The translations under genes and the position numbers were made by a program. The notes under the pieces are model-generated. The model ran no database searches. It saw only the letters and a program-made list of their open reading frames with translations, and was not told the origin of the DNA. From NCBI GenBank assembly GCA_017631775.1, contig JAGBSQ010000247.1, positions 1 to 12,913 of the forward strand: a stretch of DNA of 12,913 nt. The letters run 5' to 3'. The DNA is from Clostridia bacterium (lineage in GTDB: Bacteria > Bacillota_A > Clostridia > Oscillospirales > CAG-272). Positions 6,219-12,913 of the stretch are shown piece by piece. Each line of letters opens with the position of its first letter. Position 1 is the stretch's first letter.

Positions 6219-6668
6219 ATGGCACGTCAGCAGATTGATACAAAAGGCAAGACCGAAACCTTTTTTACGCGCAACGTCAAGCTCATTACCTTTCTCATCT
6301 GCATCACCGTTATTTTTTCTCCTTTTGCAGTAACCTACATCCAAGATACACTTGAGGCAAAGCGTTTGGAGGCTCGACCCGAAATGACGGTGGAGAATCT
6401 TATAGCCATTGCCGAAAGAGGAAATGATCTGCGCCAACGCGACCTTGAAAAGTTTGCGGAATACCGCGAAGAGGTCGAAATGCAAGGCATGAAGTATGCG
6501 ATGTATCGCGTGCCCGTTTTGCACGAAAAGGATCTTTATCTTTCCATCAGCTTTGATGCATCCCTCGACCATATTTTTCATCTCAACCTGATGGATATGG
6601 ATACCCGTGAGGAGCTTGATCTGCTCAGTCATGCAGATAAGCTTGAGGAGTTCCTCACCACCCCTTAA
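6219..6668 (+). CDS. Unrecognised single-pass membrane protein
   Basis: I do not recognise this 149-aa protein. The first 19 residues are polar and basic. A single hydrophobic segment follows at about 20-41 (VKLITFLICITVIFSPFAVTY), so by the positive-inside rule the remaining about 108 residues should lie outside the membrane. That part is acidic and mixed alpha/beta in appearance (for example YAMYRVPVLHEKDLYLSIS), with no cysteines or clear catalytic motif. GGAGG stands nine bases before ATG 6219, and only three bases separate it from the ybeY stop, so it is clearly part of the operon. In B. subtilis the ybeY-era gap holds dgkA and cdd; this protein resembles neither. DivIC/FtsB-type septum proteins are also single-pass, but no coiled coil of that kind is obvious. 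Confidence 0.8.
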   Translation: MARQQIDTKGKTETFFTRNVKLITFLICITVIFSPFAVTYIQDTLEAKRLEARPEMTVENLIAIAERGNDLRQRDLEKFAEYREEVEMQGMKYAMYRVPVLHEKDLYLSISFDASLDHIFHLNLMDMDTREELDLLSHADKLEEFLTTP

Positions 6669-6698
6669 ACTAACCGACAAAAAAGGATTTTTGATTTT

Positions 6699-7583
6699 AT
6701 GAAAAGAACCGGATTTATATCAATCGTAGGTCGCCCCAACGTGGGCAAATCCACTTTGCTCAATGCAATTTTGGGCGAAAAGATCGCCATTGTTTCCAGC
6801 AAGCCGCAAACCACGCGCAACCGTATTGCAGGTATTGAAACACGCGGCGAGGATCAATTCGTTTTTCTTGACACTCCCGGCATCTTCAAGCCGCAAAACA
6901 GCTTGGGCGATTTTATGGTCAAAACTGCAAACAGCACTATGCAAGAGGGCGACATGGTCATTCTCGTTGCCGATGCGGGCTACAAGCCGGGCGACGTTGA
7001 AGAAGGCATTATCGCATACCTCAAAAAGTCGGACACGCCTGCCATTCTTGCGCTCAACAAGGTAGATCTCTACCGCCGCGAACAAATTGCCGAGACCATT
7101 GCCGCTTATGCCGCGACTCACGATTTTGAAGCGGTTGTTCCGATTTCGGCAAAGAAGGGTAAGTACGTAAACGAGGTGCTTGACGAATGTTCTAAGCTTC
7201 TCCGCGAGGGTGAATGGTTCTACGATGAGGATATGATCACCGACCAACCCCAACGCCAAATGGTTGCCGAGATCATTCGTGAGAAGATCTTGCGCACACT
7301 CGATAAAGAAATCCCCCACGGTGTTGCCATTGTGGTAGAAGAATACCGCGATGAGGGAAGCATCGTTCGCATTCGCGCCGAAATCTTTTGTGAGAAAGCA
7401 TCTCACAAGGGCATTCTTGTCGGCAAAAACGGAGAGACGCTCAAGCGCATCGGTTCCTATGCCCGTGAGGATATGGAAAAGCTGCTCGATGCACAGGTCT
7501 ACCTCAACCTTTGGGTAAAGGTTAAGGAGAACTGGCGCGATAGCGCACGCGGCATTCTCAATTTCGGTTACACCGAAGAATAA
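6699..7583 (+). CDS. era: GTPase Era
   Basis: A 294-aa GTPase that binds the 3' end of 16S rRNA and assists 30S subunit assembly. The G1 loop GRPNVGKS is at 11-18, G3 DTPG at 58-61, and G4 NKVD at 120-123. The switch region SSKPQTTRNRI (33-43) is typical of Era. The C-terminal KH RNA-binding domain covers about 205-285, with its GKNG loop at 242-245. Length is normal. AAAGGA lies about ten bases before ATG 6699. Downstream recO follows after 27 bases, as in many Firmicutes. Nothing is missing or odd. Confidence 0.98.
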   Translation: MKRTGFISIVGRPNVGKSTLLNAILGEKIAIVSSKPQTTRNRIAGIETRGEDQFVFLDTPGIFKPQNSLGDFMVKTANSTMQEGDMVILVADAGYKPGDVEEGIIAYLKKSDTPAILALNKVDLYRREQIAETIAAYAATHDFEAVVPISAKKGKYVNEVLDECSKLLREGEWFYDEDMITDQPQRQMVAEIIREKILRTLDKEIPHGVAIVVEEYRDEGSIVRIRAEIFCEKASHKGILVGKNGETLKRIGSYAREDMEKLLDAQVYLNLWVKVKENWRDSARGILNFGYTEE

Positions 7584-7610
7584 AGTAGAATAAAAAGAAA
7601 GGGAACTGCA

Positions 7611-8441
7611 ATGCGACACGAAAGTATCGACGGTGTTGTTGTGCGCGTGCGTGACTACGGTGACCACGACCGCTATCTGTCGGTGCTTACGGCAGATGCA
7701 GGCAGAATTACCGTTCTTTCCAAGGGCGGTCATTCACTCAAGGGACCGCAAACCGCCATTAGTCAGCTTTACACCTACGCCAATTTTGAATATTACCGCA
7801 AGGGAGAGTTCAACATTCTCAAGGGCGGCTCTGCTTATCAGCATTTTTATGCGCTCAGCATGGATATCGACCGCCTCAACTTGGCGGCCTACTTGTGTGA
7901 CCTCGCCTGCGAACTCACCGACGAGGGAGAACCCGCACCCGAAATGCTGCGCCTCTTACTCAATTCGCTTTACGCCATTTCCAAAGAACTTTATCCGCAG
8001 GAAATCATCAAAGGCGCATTTGAATTGCGCGCAATGGCAATGTCGGGCTACGCCCCCGATATGGGCGCTTGCTCGATGTGCGGCCGCGACCGAGACGAGC
8101 TCTTTTATTTGCACATCATGAACGGTTCGCTCCTTTGCTCCGAGTGCTTTTCGGCAAAGGGAAAAGAGGTCAAAAAAATAAGTGACACCACCTATGACGA
8201 TATTCGGCAGAGTGAAACGGTCATCGGCCTTACCCCTGCCGTTTGTGCTGCCATGCGCTACGTTTTGTCAGCTCCCTTGGAGAGGTTGTTTGCCTTTGGA
8301 TTGGAAGAAGACAGCGACCTTGAGGACTTTGCACGCGCAACACAAAGCTATACGCTCTCTCACCTCGAGAGAGGATTTGATTCACTCAATTTCTATCATA
8401 CAATGCGAGCACCCATGCCGCATAAGGAAAACAAGGTATGA
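7611..8441 (+). CDS. recO: DNA repair protein RecO
   Basis: A 276-aa RecO, the mediator that, with RecF and RecR, loads RecA onto SSB-coated single-stranded DNA and anneals strands. The N-terminal OB fold covers about 1-80, opening with the usual IDGVVVRVRDYGDHDRYLSV and the LSKGG segment. The C-terminal helical domain carries a four-cysteine zinc site, C154-x2-C157 and C176-x2-C179. AAAGGGA precedes ATG 7611. The last four bases overlap the mutS2 start (ATGA), so translation of the two is probably coupled. The era-recO order is conserved. Confidence 0.95.
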   Translation: MRHESIDGVVVRVRDYGDHDRYLSVLTADAGRITVLSKGGHSLKGPQTAISQLYTYANFEYYRKGEFNILKGGSAYQHFYALSMDIDRLNLAAYLCDLACELTDEGEPAPEMLRLLLNSLYAISKELYPQEIIKGAFELRAMAMSGYAPDMGACSMCGRDRDELFYLHIMNGSLLCSECFSAKGKEVKKISDTTYDDIRQSETVIGLTPAVCAAMRYVLSAPLERLFAFGLEEDSDLEDFARATQSYTLSHLERGFDSLNFYHTMRAPMPHKENKV

Positions 8442-10822
8442 ATTTTACACAAAAAACACTCACAACTCTTGAATTTGATAAAATCTGCGAAATGCTTGCC
8501 GACTGTGCGCCCACCGCGGGTGCGCAAGCAATGGCGCGCAGATTGACCCCCTCGATGGATGCCGTAGAGGTTTTGCGCAGACAGCGTCGCACAACAGATG
8601 CGCGCCGCCTCCTCGAAACCAAGGGCATGCCGCCCTTTGGCACGGTGATCGACGTCTCCGATGCTTGCGAGCGTGCGGTCAAGGGAGCGGTGCTTTCGAT
8701 GCGCGAAATTCTCGACGTCGGTCGCCTTTTGCGCTCTGCACGTCAGGTTGGCGAATATGCCAAAGCAAATCGAACCTTTGAAACAACGTTGGACGAAATC
8801 TTTGGGCGGTTGCTTTCCAACCGACACCTTGAGGATAGCATTTCGCGCTCGATTATTTCCGAGGATATGATTGCCGATGAAGCGAGCCGTGAGCTTGCCG
8901 AAATCCGTCGCAAGATCCGCGAGTCCAACAACCGCATCAAGGAGACCCTGCAACACTATATCAGCGGCTCTTACTCCAAAATTTTGCAGGATAACATCGT
9001 TACCATGCGTAACGGCCGTTACGTTATTCCCGTAAAGGCGGAGTGCAAAAACGAGCTCAAGGGCCTCATTCACGATACCTCCTCTTCGGGTGCTACCATC
9101 TTTGTAGAACCCATGGCAGTTGTCGATGCTAACAATGAGCTTCGTATGCTCCACTCCAAAGAGGAACACGAAATCGAGCGCATTTTGTATGCGTTCTCCT
9201 CCGACATCAGTGCGGCATCCGAGTCTTTGCGACTCAACTATCTTAACCTGACCGAGCTTGCATTTCTTTTCACCTGTGCAGAGCTTTCCATGCGCATGGG
9301 CGCGGTCGAGCCCCGTATTTCGGGAGACCAAACCGTAGAGCTGCGCCGTGCGAGACATCCTCTTATCGACCCCAAAAAGGTTGTTCCCACCAACATTCGC
9401 ATCGGTGGGGAATACGATACGCTCATCATTACCGGCCCCAACACGGGCGGTAAGACCGTAACGCTCAAAACCGTTGGTCTGTTTGCTTTGATGACACAAG
9501 CAGGACTTCACATTCCCTGCGAACCCGATTCTTCCATTTGTGTATTCAGCCGCGTGCTGGTGGATATTGGCGACGAGCAGAGCATTGAGCAATCTCTTTC
9601 CACGTTTTCTTCGCACATGGTCAACATTGTGCGCGTCATGAAGGAGGTCGACCAAACCTCGCTGTGCCTTTTTGACGAGCTTGGAGCAGGTACCGACCCC
9701 GTAGAGGGTGCGGCCTTGGCAATTGCTATTATTGAGTCGGTGCGTAAGGTTGGCGCTCTTTGCATGGCGACCACACACTACACCGAGCTCAAAACCTTTG
9801 CCCTTGATACCGAGGGTGTTCAAAACGCCTCTTGCGAGTTTGACGTTGCAACGCTCAAGCCGACCTACCGTCTTATGATCGGTACGCCCGGAAAGTCCAA
9901 CGCGTTTGCGATTTCTTCTAAATTGGGACTTCCCGAAGAGATCATCAATCTTGCAAAAGAGAACGTCAATCGCGACCACCAACGCTTTGAGGAGGTCATC
10001 GAGCAGCTTGAAGCCACACGTCTTGAAGCCGACCGCGCAAGAGACGAGGCAATGGAGCTCAAGCGCGACTACGAAAAGCTCAAGAACGATGCCGAAAAGG
10101 AGATCAAATCTCGCTTCTTTGAGGTGGAACGCCAAATTGAGCAAAACCGCCGTCAAGCACAGCAAATGCTGGATAGCGCAAGAGCTTCGAGCGATTTCAT
10201 CTTCGCCCAACTCGAGAAAGCCAAAAAGGCAGAGACCGAAAAACGCCTTGCCGAAGAGCTTGACGAGGCGCGCCGTTCTGTGCGCCGTGCCATTCGCGAG
10301 GGCAGCGAAAAGATCGACCCCGTAGAAGAGAAAAAGGACGAAAAATACGTTTTGCCGCGTGACCTCAAATGCGGCGACAAGGTCTATATCGTCAACATCG
10401 ACAAGGAGGGCATTCTCCTTGAAACGCCCGACAAGAGCGGTTCTGTTCTCGTTCAGGCAGGTATTCTCAAAACGAGAACAAAGCTTTCCAATTTGCAGCT
10501 GATTGAAGAAAAGCCGCAAATCATCAGCGGTAAGCAAAAAAAGAACGCGTCCGAATTTCATGCAAAGGTCAACCGCGACTTCCGCGATGAGATCGATCTG
10601 CGCGGTATGCTTGGCGACGAGGGCTGGCAGGCTGTTGATAAATATCTCGATGAAGCCGTGATCGCCAACTTTGGGCGTGTACGCCTCATTCACGGCAAGG
10701 GAACGGGTGCGCTTAAAAATGCACTTTGGCAGCACCTCAAGCACGATCGCCGCGTAGCAAGCTTCCGCTTGGGAGCCTATGGCGAGGGTGACGGCGGTGT
10801 CACCGTTGTAGAACTCAAATAA
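8438..10822 (+). CDS. mutS2: Endonuclease/ATPase MutS2
   Basis: A 794-aa MutS2 of normal length. It lacks the MutS mismatch-recognition domain and has the core/clamp helices first. The ATPase Walker A GPNTGGKT is at 333-340, and Walker B LCLFDELGAG has D413 and E414; the THYTELK segment follows. A long charged coiled coil runs from about 510 to 630. A small beta domain follows at about 640-690 (KCGDKVYIVNIDKEG). The C-terminal Smr nuclease domain contains EIDLRG at 718-723 and HGKGTG at 752-757. MutS2 acts in suppression of recombination and, in Bacillus, in rescue of collided ribosomes; which role dominates here cannot be read from sequence. The start overlaps the recO stop. Confidence 0.97.
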   Translation: MNFTQKTLTTLEFDKICEMLADCAPTAGAQAMARRLTPSMDAVEVLRRQRRTTDARRLLETKGMPPFGTVIDVSDACERAVKGAVLSMREILDVGRLLRSARQVGEYAKANRTFETTLDEIFGRLLSNRHLEDSISRSIISEDMIADEASRELAEIRRKIRESNNRIKETLQHYISGSYSKILQDNIVTMRNGRYVIPVKAECKNELKGLIHDTSSSGATIFVEPMAVVDANNELRMLHSKEEHEIERILYAFSSDISAASESLRLNYLNLTELAFLFTCAELSMRMGAVEPRISGDQTVELRRARHPLIDPKKVVPTNIRIGGEYDTLIITGPNTGGKTVTLKTVGLFALMTQAGLHIPCEPDSSICVFSRVLVDIGDEQSIEQSLSTFSSHMVNIVRVMKEVDQTSLCLFDELGAGTDPVEGAALAIAIIESVRKVGALCMATTHYTELKTFALDTEGVQNASCEFDVATLKPTYRLMIGTPGKSNAFAISSKLGLPEEIINLAKENVNRDHQRFEEVIEQLEATRLEADRARDEAMELKRDYEKLKNDAEKEIKSRFFEVERQIEQNRRQAQQMLDSARASSDFIFAQLEKAKKAETEKRLAEELDEARRSVRRAIREGSEKIDPVEEKKDEKYVLPRDLKCGDKVYIVNIDKEGILLETPDKSGSVLVQAGILKTRTKLSNLQLIEEKPQIISGKQKKNASEFHAKVNRDFRDEIDLRGMLGDEGWQAVDKYLDEAVIANFGRVRLIHGKGTGALKNALWQHLKHDRRVASFRLGAYGEGDGGVTVVELK

Positions 10823-10834
10823 GGAGAGGGTATT

Positions 10835-11578
10835 ATGAAAACCATCAACGTAACCATTTGGAATGAATTTCGTCACGAAAAAAAGAACCCTGTAGTGCAA
10901 GCCATTTACCCCGAGGGCATTCATGCCTGCATTAAGGCTTTTCTTGACGTAAACGAAGATATGAACGTGCGCTTGGCAGCACTTGACGATCCCGATCAAG
11001 GCCTTCCCGATGAGGTTCTTGAGAGCACCGACGTCCTTGTTTGGTGGGGACATCTCGCACACGGTGAAGTATCCGACGTGCTGGTTGAAAAAATTCGCCA
11101 ACGCGTATACCTTGGCAAAATGGGTTTTATCGCGCTGCATTCCGCACACAAATCCAAGCCCTTCCGTGCAATTATAGGAACTTCGGGCAACCTTTCTTGG
11201 GGTAGAGAACAAAAAGAAATCATGTGGACGCTTTTGCCCGCGCACCCCATTGCGGCAGGCATTCCCGATCACTTTATTCTCCCCGAAGAGGAGCTTTACA
11301 GTGAGCCTTTTTACATCCCCCAACCCGACGAACTCATCTTTTGCGGTTGGTTTGAGGATGGACACGTCATGCGCGCGGGTGCCACTTTCCTAACCGGTGC
11401 GGGCAAGGTGTTCTACTTCCAACCCGGTCACGAGGTTTGCCCCTCTTATCACAACGAAAACGTACAACGCATCATTACCAATGCTGTGCGTTGGGCACAA
11501 CCCAATGCGGTTGGCTACAACATTCCCGGCGAATGCCCCCACATTACGTGGAAAACGGTTGACGAATTTAACAAATAA
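10835..11578 (+). CDS. ThuA-like domain protein
   Basis: A 247-aa single-domain protein of the ThuA family (class I glutamine-amidotransferase-like fold), named after trehalose utilisation in rhizobia. Members are linked to sugar metabolism, but no reaction is fixed for this branch. Typical segments are the opening VTIWNEFRHEKKNPVV, VLVWWGHLAHGEVSD (67-81), ALHSAHKSKPF (100-110), and FQPGHEVCPSYHNENVQRII (195-214) followed by NAVRW (216-220). This pattern matches the ThuA proteins I recall from Paenibacillus and related Firmicutes. No signal peptide is seen. AAGGAGAGGG precedes ATG 10835, 12 bases after mutS2. No sugar gene is near, so it looks like a passenger in the operon. Its stop lies 16 bases before the folate riboswitch with no terminator between. 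Confidence 0.85.
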   Translation: MKTINVTIWNEFRHEKKNPVVQAIYPEGIHACIKAFLDVNEDMNVRLAALDDPDQGLPDEVLESTDVLVWWGHLAHGEVSDVLVEKIRQRVYLGKMGFIALHSAHKSKPFRAIIGTSGNLSWGREQKEIMWTLLPAHPIAAGIPDHFILPEEELYSEPFYIPQPDELIFCGWFEDGHVMRAGATFLTGAGKVFYFQPGHEVCPSYHNENVQRIITNAVRWAQPNAVGYNIPGECPHITWKTVDEFNK

Positions 11579-11594
11579 TTTTGCAAATAATAAC

Positions 11595-11704
11595 GAAGAG
11601 TAAAAATATCGGCGCAGAGAAGTCTGTAGTGCCTGCCGGACGGGGAGTTGTCGGTGGGACGAAAAGGGAAGAACCCTTGCGGTCGGTATTTTGCATCCCG
11701 CTTC
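11595..11704 (+). promoter_or_regulatory. Tetrahydrofolate (THF) riboswitch aptamer upstream of folT-folC
   Basis: The fold matches the THF riboswitch class. P1 is GAAG 11595-11598 with CTTC 11701-11704, followed by the conserved GAGTA. P2 is AAATATCG 11604-11611 with CGGTATTT 11684-11691. P3 is CCTGCCG 11632-11638 with CGGTGGG 11652-11658, and its 13-base loop GACGGGGAGTTGT has the length and pattern of the known folT riboswitch of Streptococcus. P4 is AAGGG with CCCTT (11664-11678), after a conserved ACGAA. The conserved TTGCATCC block (11691-11698) is present, and loop 3 GGGG can pair with TCCC for the pseudoknot. An extra hairpin, CAGA-GAAG-TCTG (11615-11626), interrupts the P2-P3 junction. 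The downstream genes folT and folC fit. A TTGACG at 11559-11564 could be a -35, but no good -10 follows; read-through from thuA is also possible. Confidence 0.9.
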
Positions 11705-11715
11705 ATTCGGCTAAC

Positions 11716-11760
11716 AGAAGGAAAATGCTTCCTTTTTGCCAGAAGAGGTGGAAAGGAGGC
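11716..11760 (+). promoter_or_regulatory. Likely expression platform: competing hairpins around the folT ribosome site
   Basis: Two exclusive pairings share one strand. In the first, AGAAGGAA 11716-11723 pairs with TTCCTTTT 11729-11736 (8 bp, 5-base loop, short U-run after). In the second, GCTTCCTTT 11727-11735 pairs with AAAGGAGGC 11752-11760 (9 bp), covering the folT Shine-Dalgarno AAAGGAGG. The GAAG at 11717-11720 can also pair with the 3' strand of P1 (CTTC 11701-11704), which links the choice to ligand binding. THF riboswitches usually repress. Whether this one acts through SD masking or weak termination is inference. Confidence 0.6.
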
Positions 11761-11767
11761 ATTTTTT

Positions 11768-12313
11768 ATGAAAAAAGAACTTTCCAAAAAACGTCTTAGC
11801 AGCAATTTGCGCTTGCTTGCCGTTTCTGCTTTCCTTGCCGCGCTCAGCATCATTTGCGGCAAATACTTGGCGCTACCCGTGGGCAACGTGTTGCGCTTCA
11901 GTTTTGAAAATCTGCCCATTCTTTTGGCGGGCATGATGTTCGGCCCCATCGTAGGTGCGCTTGTGGGCATTGTGGCAGACGTTATCGGGTGCTTGATGGT
12001 GGCTTATACCATCAATCCGCTCATTACCCTCGGTGCGGCTTGCATTGGCATTTTGGGCGGTGTTTTGTTCCGTGTATTTCGCCGTTTGCCGTTGCCTTGG
12101 CAAAGCTTTGCTACTGTGGTGCTTGCGCACTTGGTGGCATCGGTGCTCATCAAAACTTGGGGACTGGCGACCTATTACGATATGCCGCTTTACGCCCTAA
12201 TGCTTTGGCGGTTGCTCAATTATGCCATTGTTGCTCCCCTTGAATGGGCGCTTATCTATACACTTTTAAAAAACCAACCCTTGCGCCGTCGCTTGGAGGC
12301 TCTTGGAGGATAA
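11768..12313 (+). CDS. folT: Folate-specific ECF transporter S component FolT
   Basis: A 181-aa integral membrane protein with about six hydrophobic segments. It captures folate and works with the shared energy-coupling module (EcfT and the EcfA ATPases), which is not in this window. The hallmark stretch is LRFSFENLPILLAGMMFGP (42-60) followed by IVGALVGIVADVIG; the late segment LWRLLNYAIVAPLEW (146-160) is also typical. ATG 11768 is chosen because AAAGGAGG lies just upstream and in-frame codons further up run through the riboswitch. The THF riboswitch upstream and folC downstream support folate over other vitamins, so the substrate is better supported than for most S components. Confidence 0.92.
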   Translation: MKKELSKKRLSSNLRLLAVSAFLAALSIICGKYLALPVGNVLRFSFENLPILLAGMMFGPIVGALVGIVADVIGCLMVAYTINPLITLGAACIGILGGVLFRVFRRLPLPWQSFATVVLAHLVASVLIKTWGLATYYDMPLYALMLWRLLNYAIVAPLEWALIYTLLKNQPLRRRLEALGG

Positions 12314-12317
12314 CGCT

Positions 12318-12913
12318 ATGAACTACGAACAAGCACTCACCTATATCCATTCGGTCAACTGGGCGTTTTGCAAGCCGGGTCTTGAGCGCATTACCGAGCT
12401 TTGCAAAGCTCTTGGAAATCCGCAAAAAAAGCTTCGTTTTATTCACGTAGCAGGCACAAACGGCAAAGGCTCCACATCCTCTATGCTGGCATCTATTTTG
12501 CAAAATGCAGGATACCGCACGGGCCTTTATACCTCGCCCTACATTCGCACCTTTTGTGAGCGCATTCGCGTTGACGGTGAGAATATTCCAAAGGATGCAC
12601 TTGCAAAACTGACCGAGCGCATCCGTCCCATTGCCGATGCGATGGCGGACAAGCCAACCGAATTTGAGCTCATCACCGCCTTGGCGTTTGAATATTTTTA
12701 TCAAACCAAGTGCGACGTTGTTGTGCTGGAGGTTGGCCTTGGCGGTCGATTGGATTCGACAAACGTGGTTGAAAACACCGCGCTTTCCATCATTACGGGC
12801 ATTGATTTTGACCACACCGCGCTCCTTGGTAACACCATTCGAGAGATTGCCACCGAAAAGGCCGGCATCATCAAGGAAGGGCGTCCGGTTCTGTTTGGCG
12901 GTGGAGAGGGAGA
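12318..12913 (+). CDS. folC: Folylpolyglutamate synthase/dihydrofolate synthase FolC (3' end cut by window)
   Basis: The first 198 codons are present; the family runs to about 420-440 aa, so less than half is seen. FolC adds glutamate to dihydropteroate or folates in the cytoplasm, which retains imported folate. The P-loop VAGTNGKGST is at 44-53. YTSPYIRTFCERI (71-83), the omega-loop region EVGLGGRLDSTNV (138-150) and the metal-binding-type ITGIDFDHTALLG (159-171) are all intact. GGAGGA overlapping the folT stop codon lies before ATG 12318, only four bases after folT, so the two are co-translated and share the THF riboswitch. The open frame continues to the window edge without interruption. 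Confidence 0.96.
   Translation, partial: MNYEQALTYIHSVNWAFCKPGLERITELCKALGNPQKKLRFIHVAGTNGKGSTSSMLASILQNAGYRTGLYTSPYIRTFCERIRVDGENIPKDALAKLTERIRPIADAMADKPTEFELITALAFEYFYQTKCDVVVLEVGLGGRLDSTNVVENTALSIITGIDFDHTALLGNTIREIATEKAGIIKEGRPVLFGGGEG

Noticed and set aside
8396..11365. A very long open frame (989 codons) on the minus strand opposite mutS2 and the ThuA-like gene
   Set aside because: The plus-strand genes carry full family motifs and ribosome sites. The antisense translation shows no recognisable domain, and its openness follows from the codon bias of the plus-strand genes.
11716..11740. The AGAAGGAA/TTCCTTTT hairpin as a plain intrinsic terminator
   Set aside because: The stem is A/T-rich and most of the T-run is consumed in the stem, so it is a weak terminator at best; kept only as part of the proposed switch.
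11648..11767. An N-terminal extension of folT beginning at 11648
   Set aside because: Those codons run through the riboswitch aptamer and expression platform and translate to a non-hydrophobic, atypical sequence; the ATG at 11768 has an excellent ribosome site.

Overview
The window looks like a chromosomal segment of a spore-forming member of the Clostridia (Firmicutes), probably an uncultured gut-type lineage of intermediate GC. The evidence is the gene order yqfC-yqfD-phoH-ybeY-era-recO, which follows the Bacillus/Clostridium yqf cluster. A ylbJ-type sporulation gene, Shine-Dalgarno sites of the AGGAGG type and a SigA-type tRNA promoter agree with this.

Region 1 (1-1884) is the right-hand end of an integrated mobile element. 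It holds a small HUH rolling-circle replication initiator, overlapped by four bases by a complete tyrosine recombinase. The recombinase gene ends in a hairpin that runs directly into the 3' end of a tRNA-Pro(GGG) gene on the opposite strand, so the tRNA 3' end is the likely integration site. Upstream of rep are two inverted repeats and a CAGTATTAC motif that fits the NANTATTAC origin consensus of CRESS-type replicons. The other end of the element lies left of the window.

Region 2 (1882-3024, minus strand) holds the tRNA-Pro(GGG), its consensus promoter, and a ylbJ-like gene that appears broken by a one-base frameshift near 2203-2211.

Region 3 (3117-11578, plus strand) is a tightly packed gene string: yqfC, yqfD, phoH, ybeY, an unrecognised single-pass membrane protein, era, recO, mutS2 and a ThuA-like gene. 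It joins sporulation functions (yqfC/D), RNA and ribosome maturation (phoH, ybeY, era) and recombination (recO, mutS2). Spacings are short and two junctions are ATGA overlaps. pgpH, dgkA and cdd, which interrupt this string in B. subtilis, are absent.

Region 4 (11594-12913) is a folate module. A tetrahydrofolate riboswitch with an extra hairpin in one junction strand precedes folT (ECF folate transporter S component) and folC (folylpolyglutamate synthase, cut by the window end). Uptake and polyglutamate trapping of folate thus appear to be under one folate-sensing leader. A bistable hairpin next to the folT Shine-Dalgarno is the likely expression platform.

No stretch of more than 300 bases lacks a gene. 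The largest gaps are 1856-2050 (terminator, tRNA, promoter) and 11579-11767 (riboswitch). I see no CRISPR array and no rRNA.
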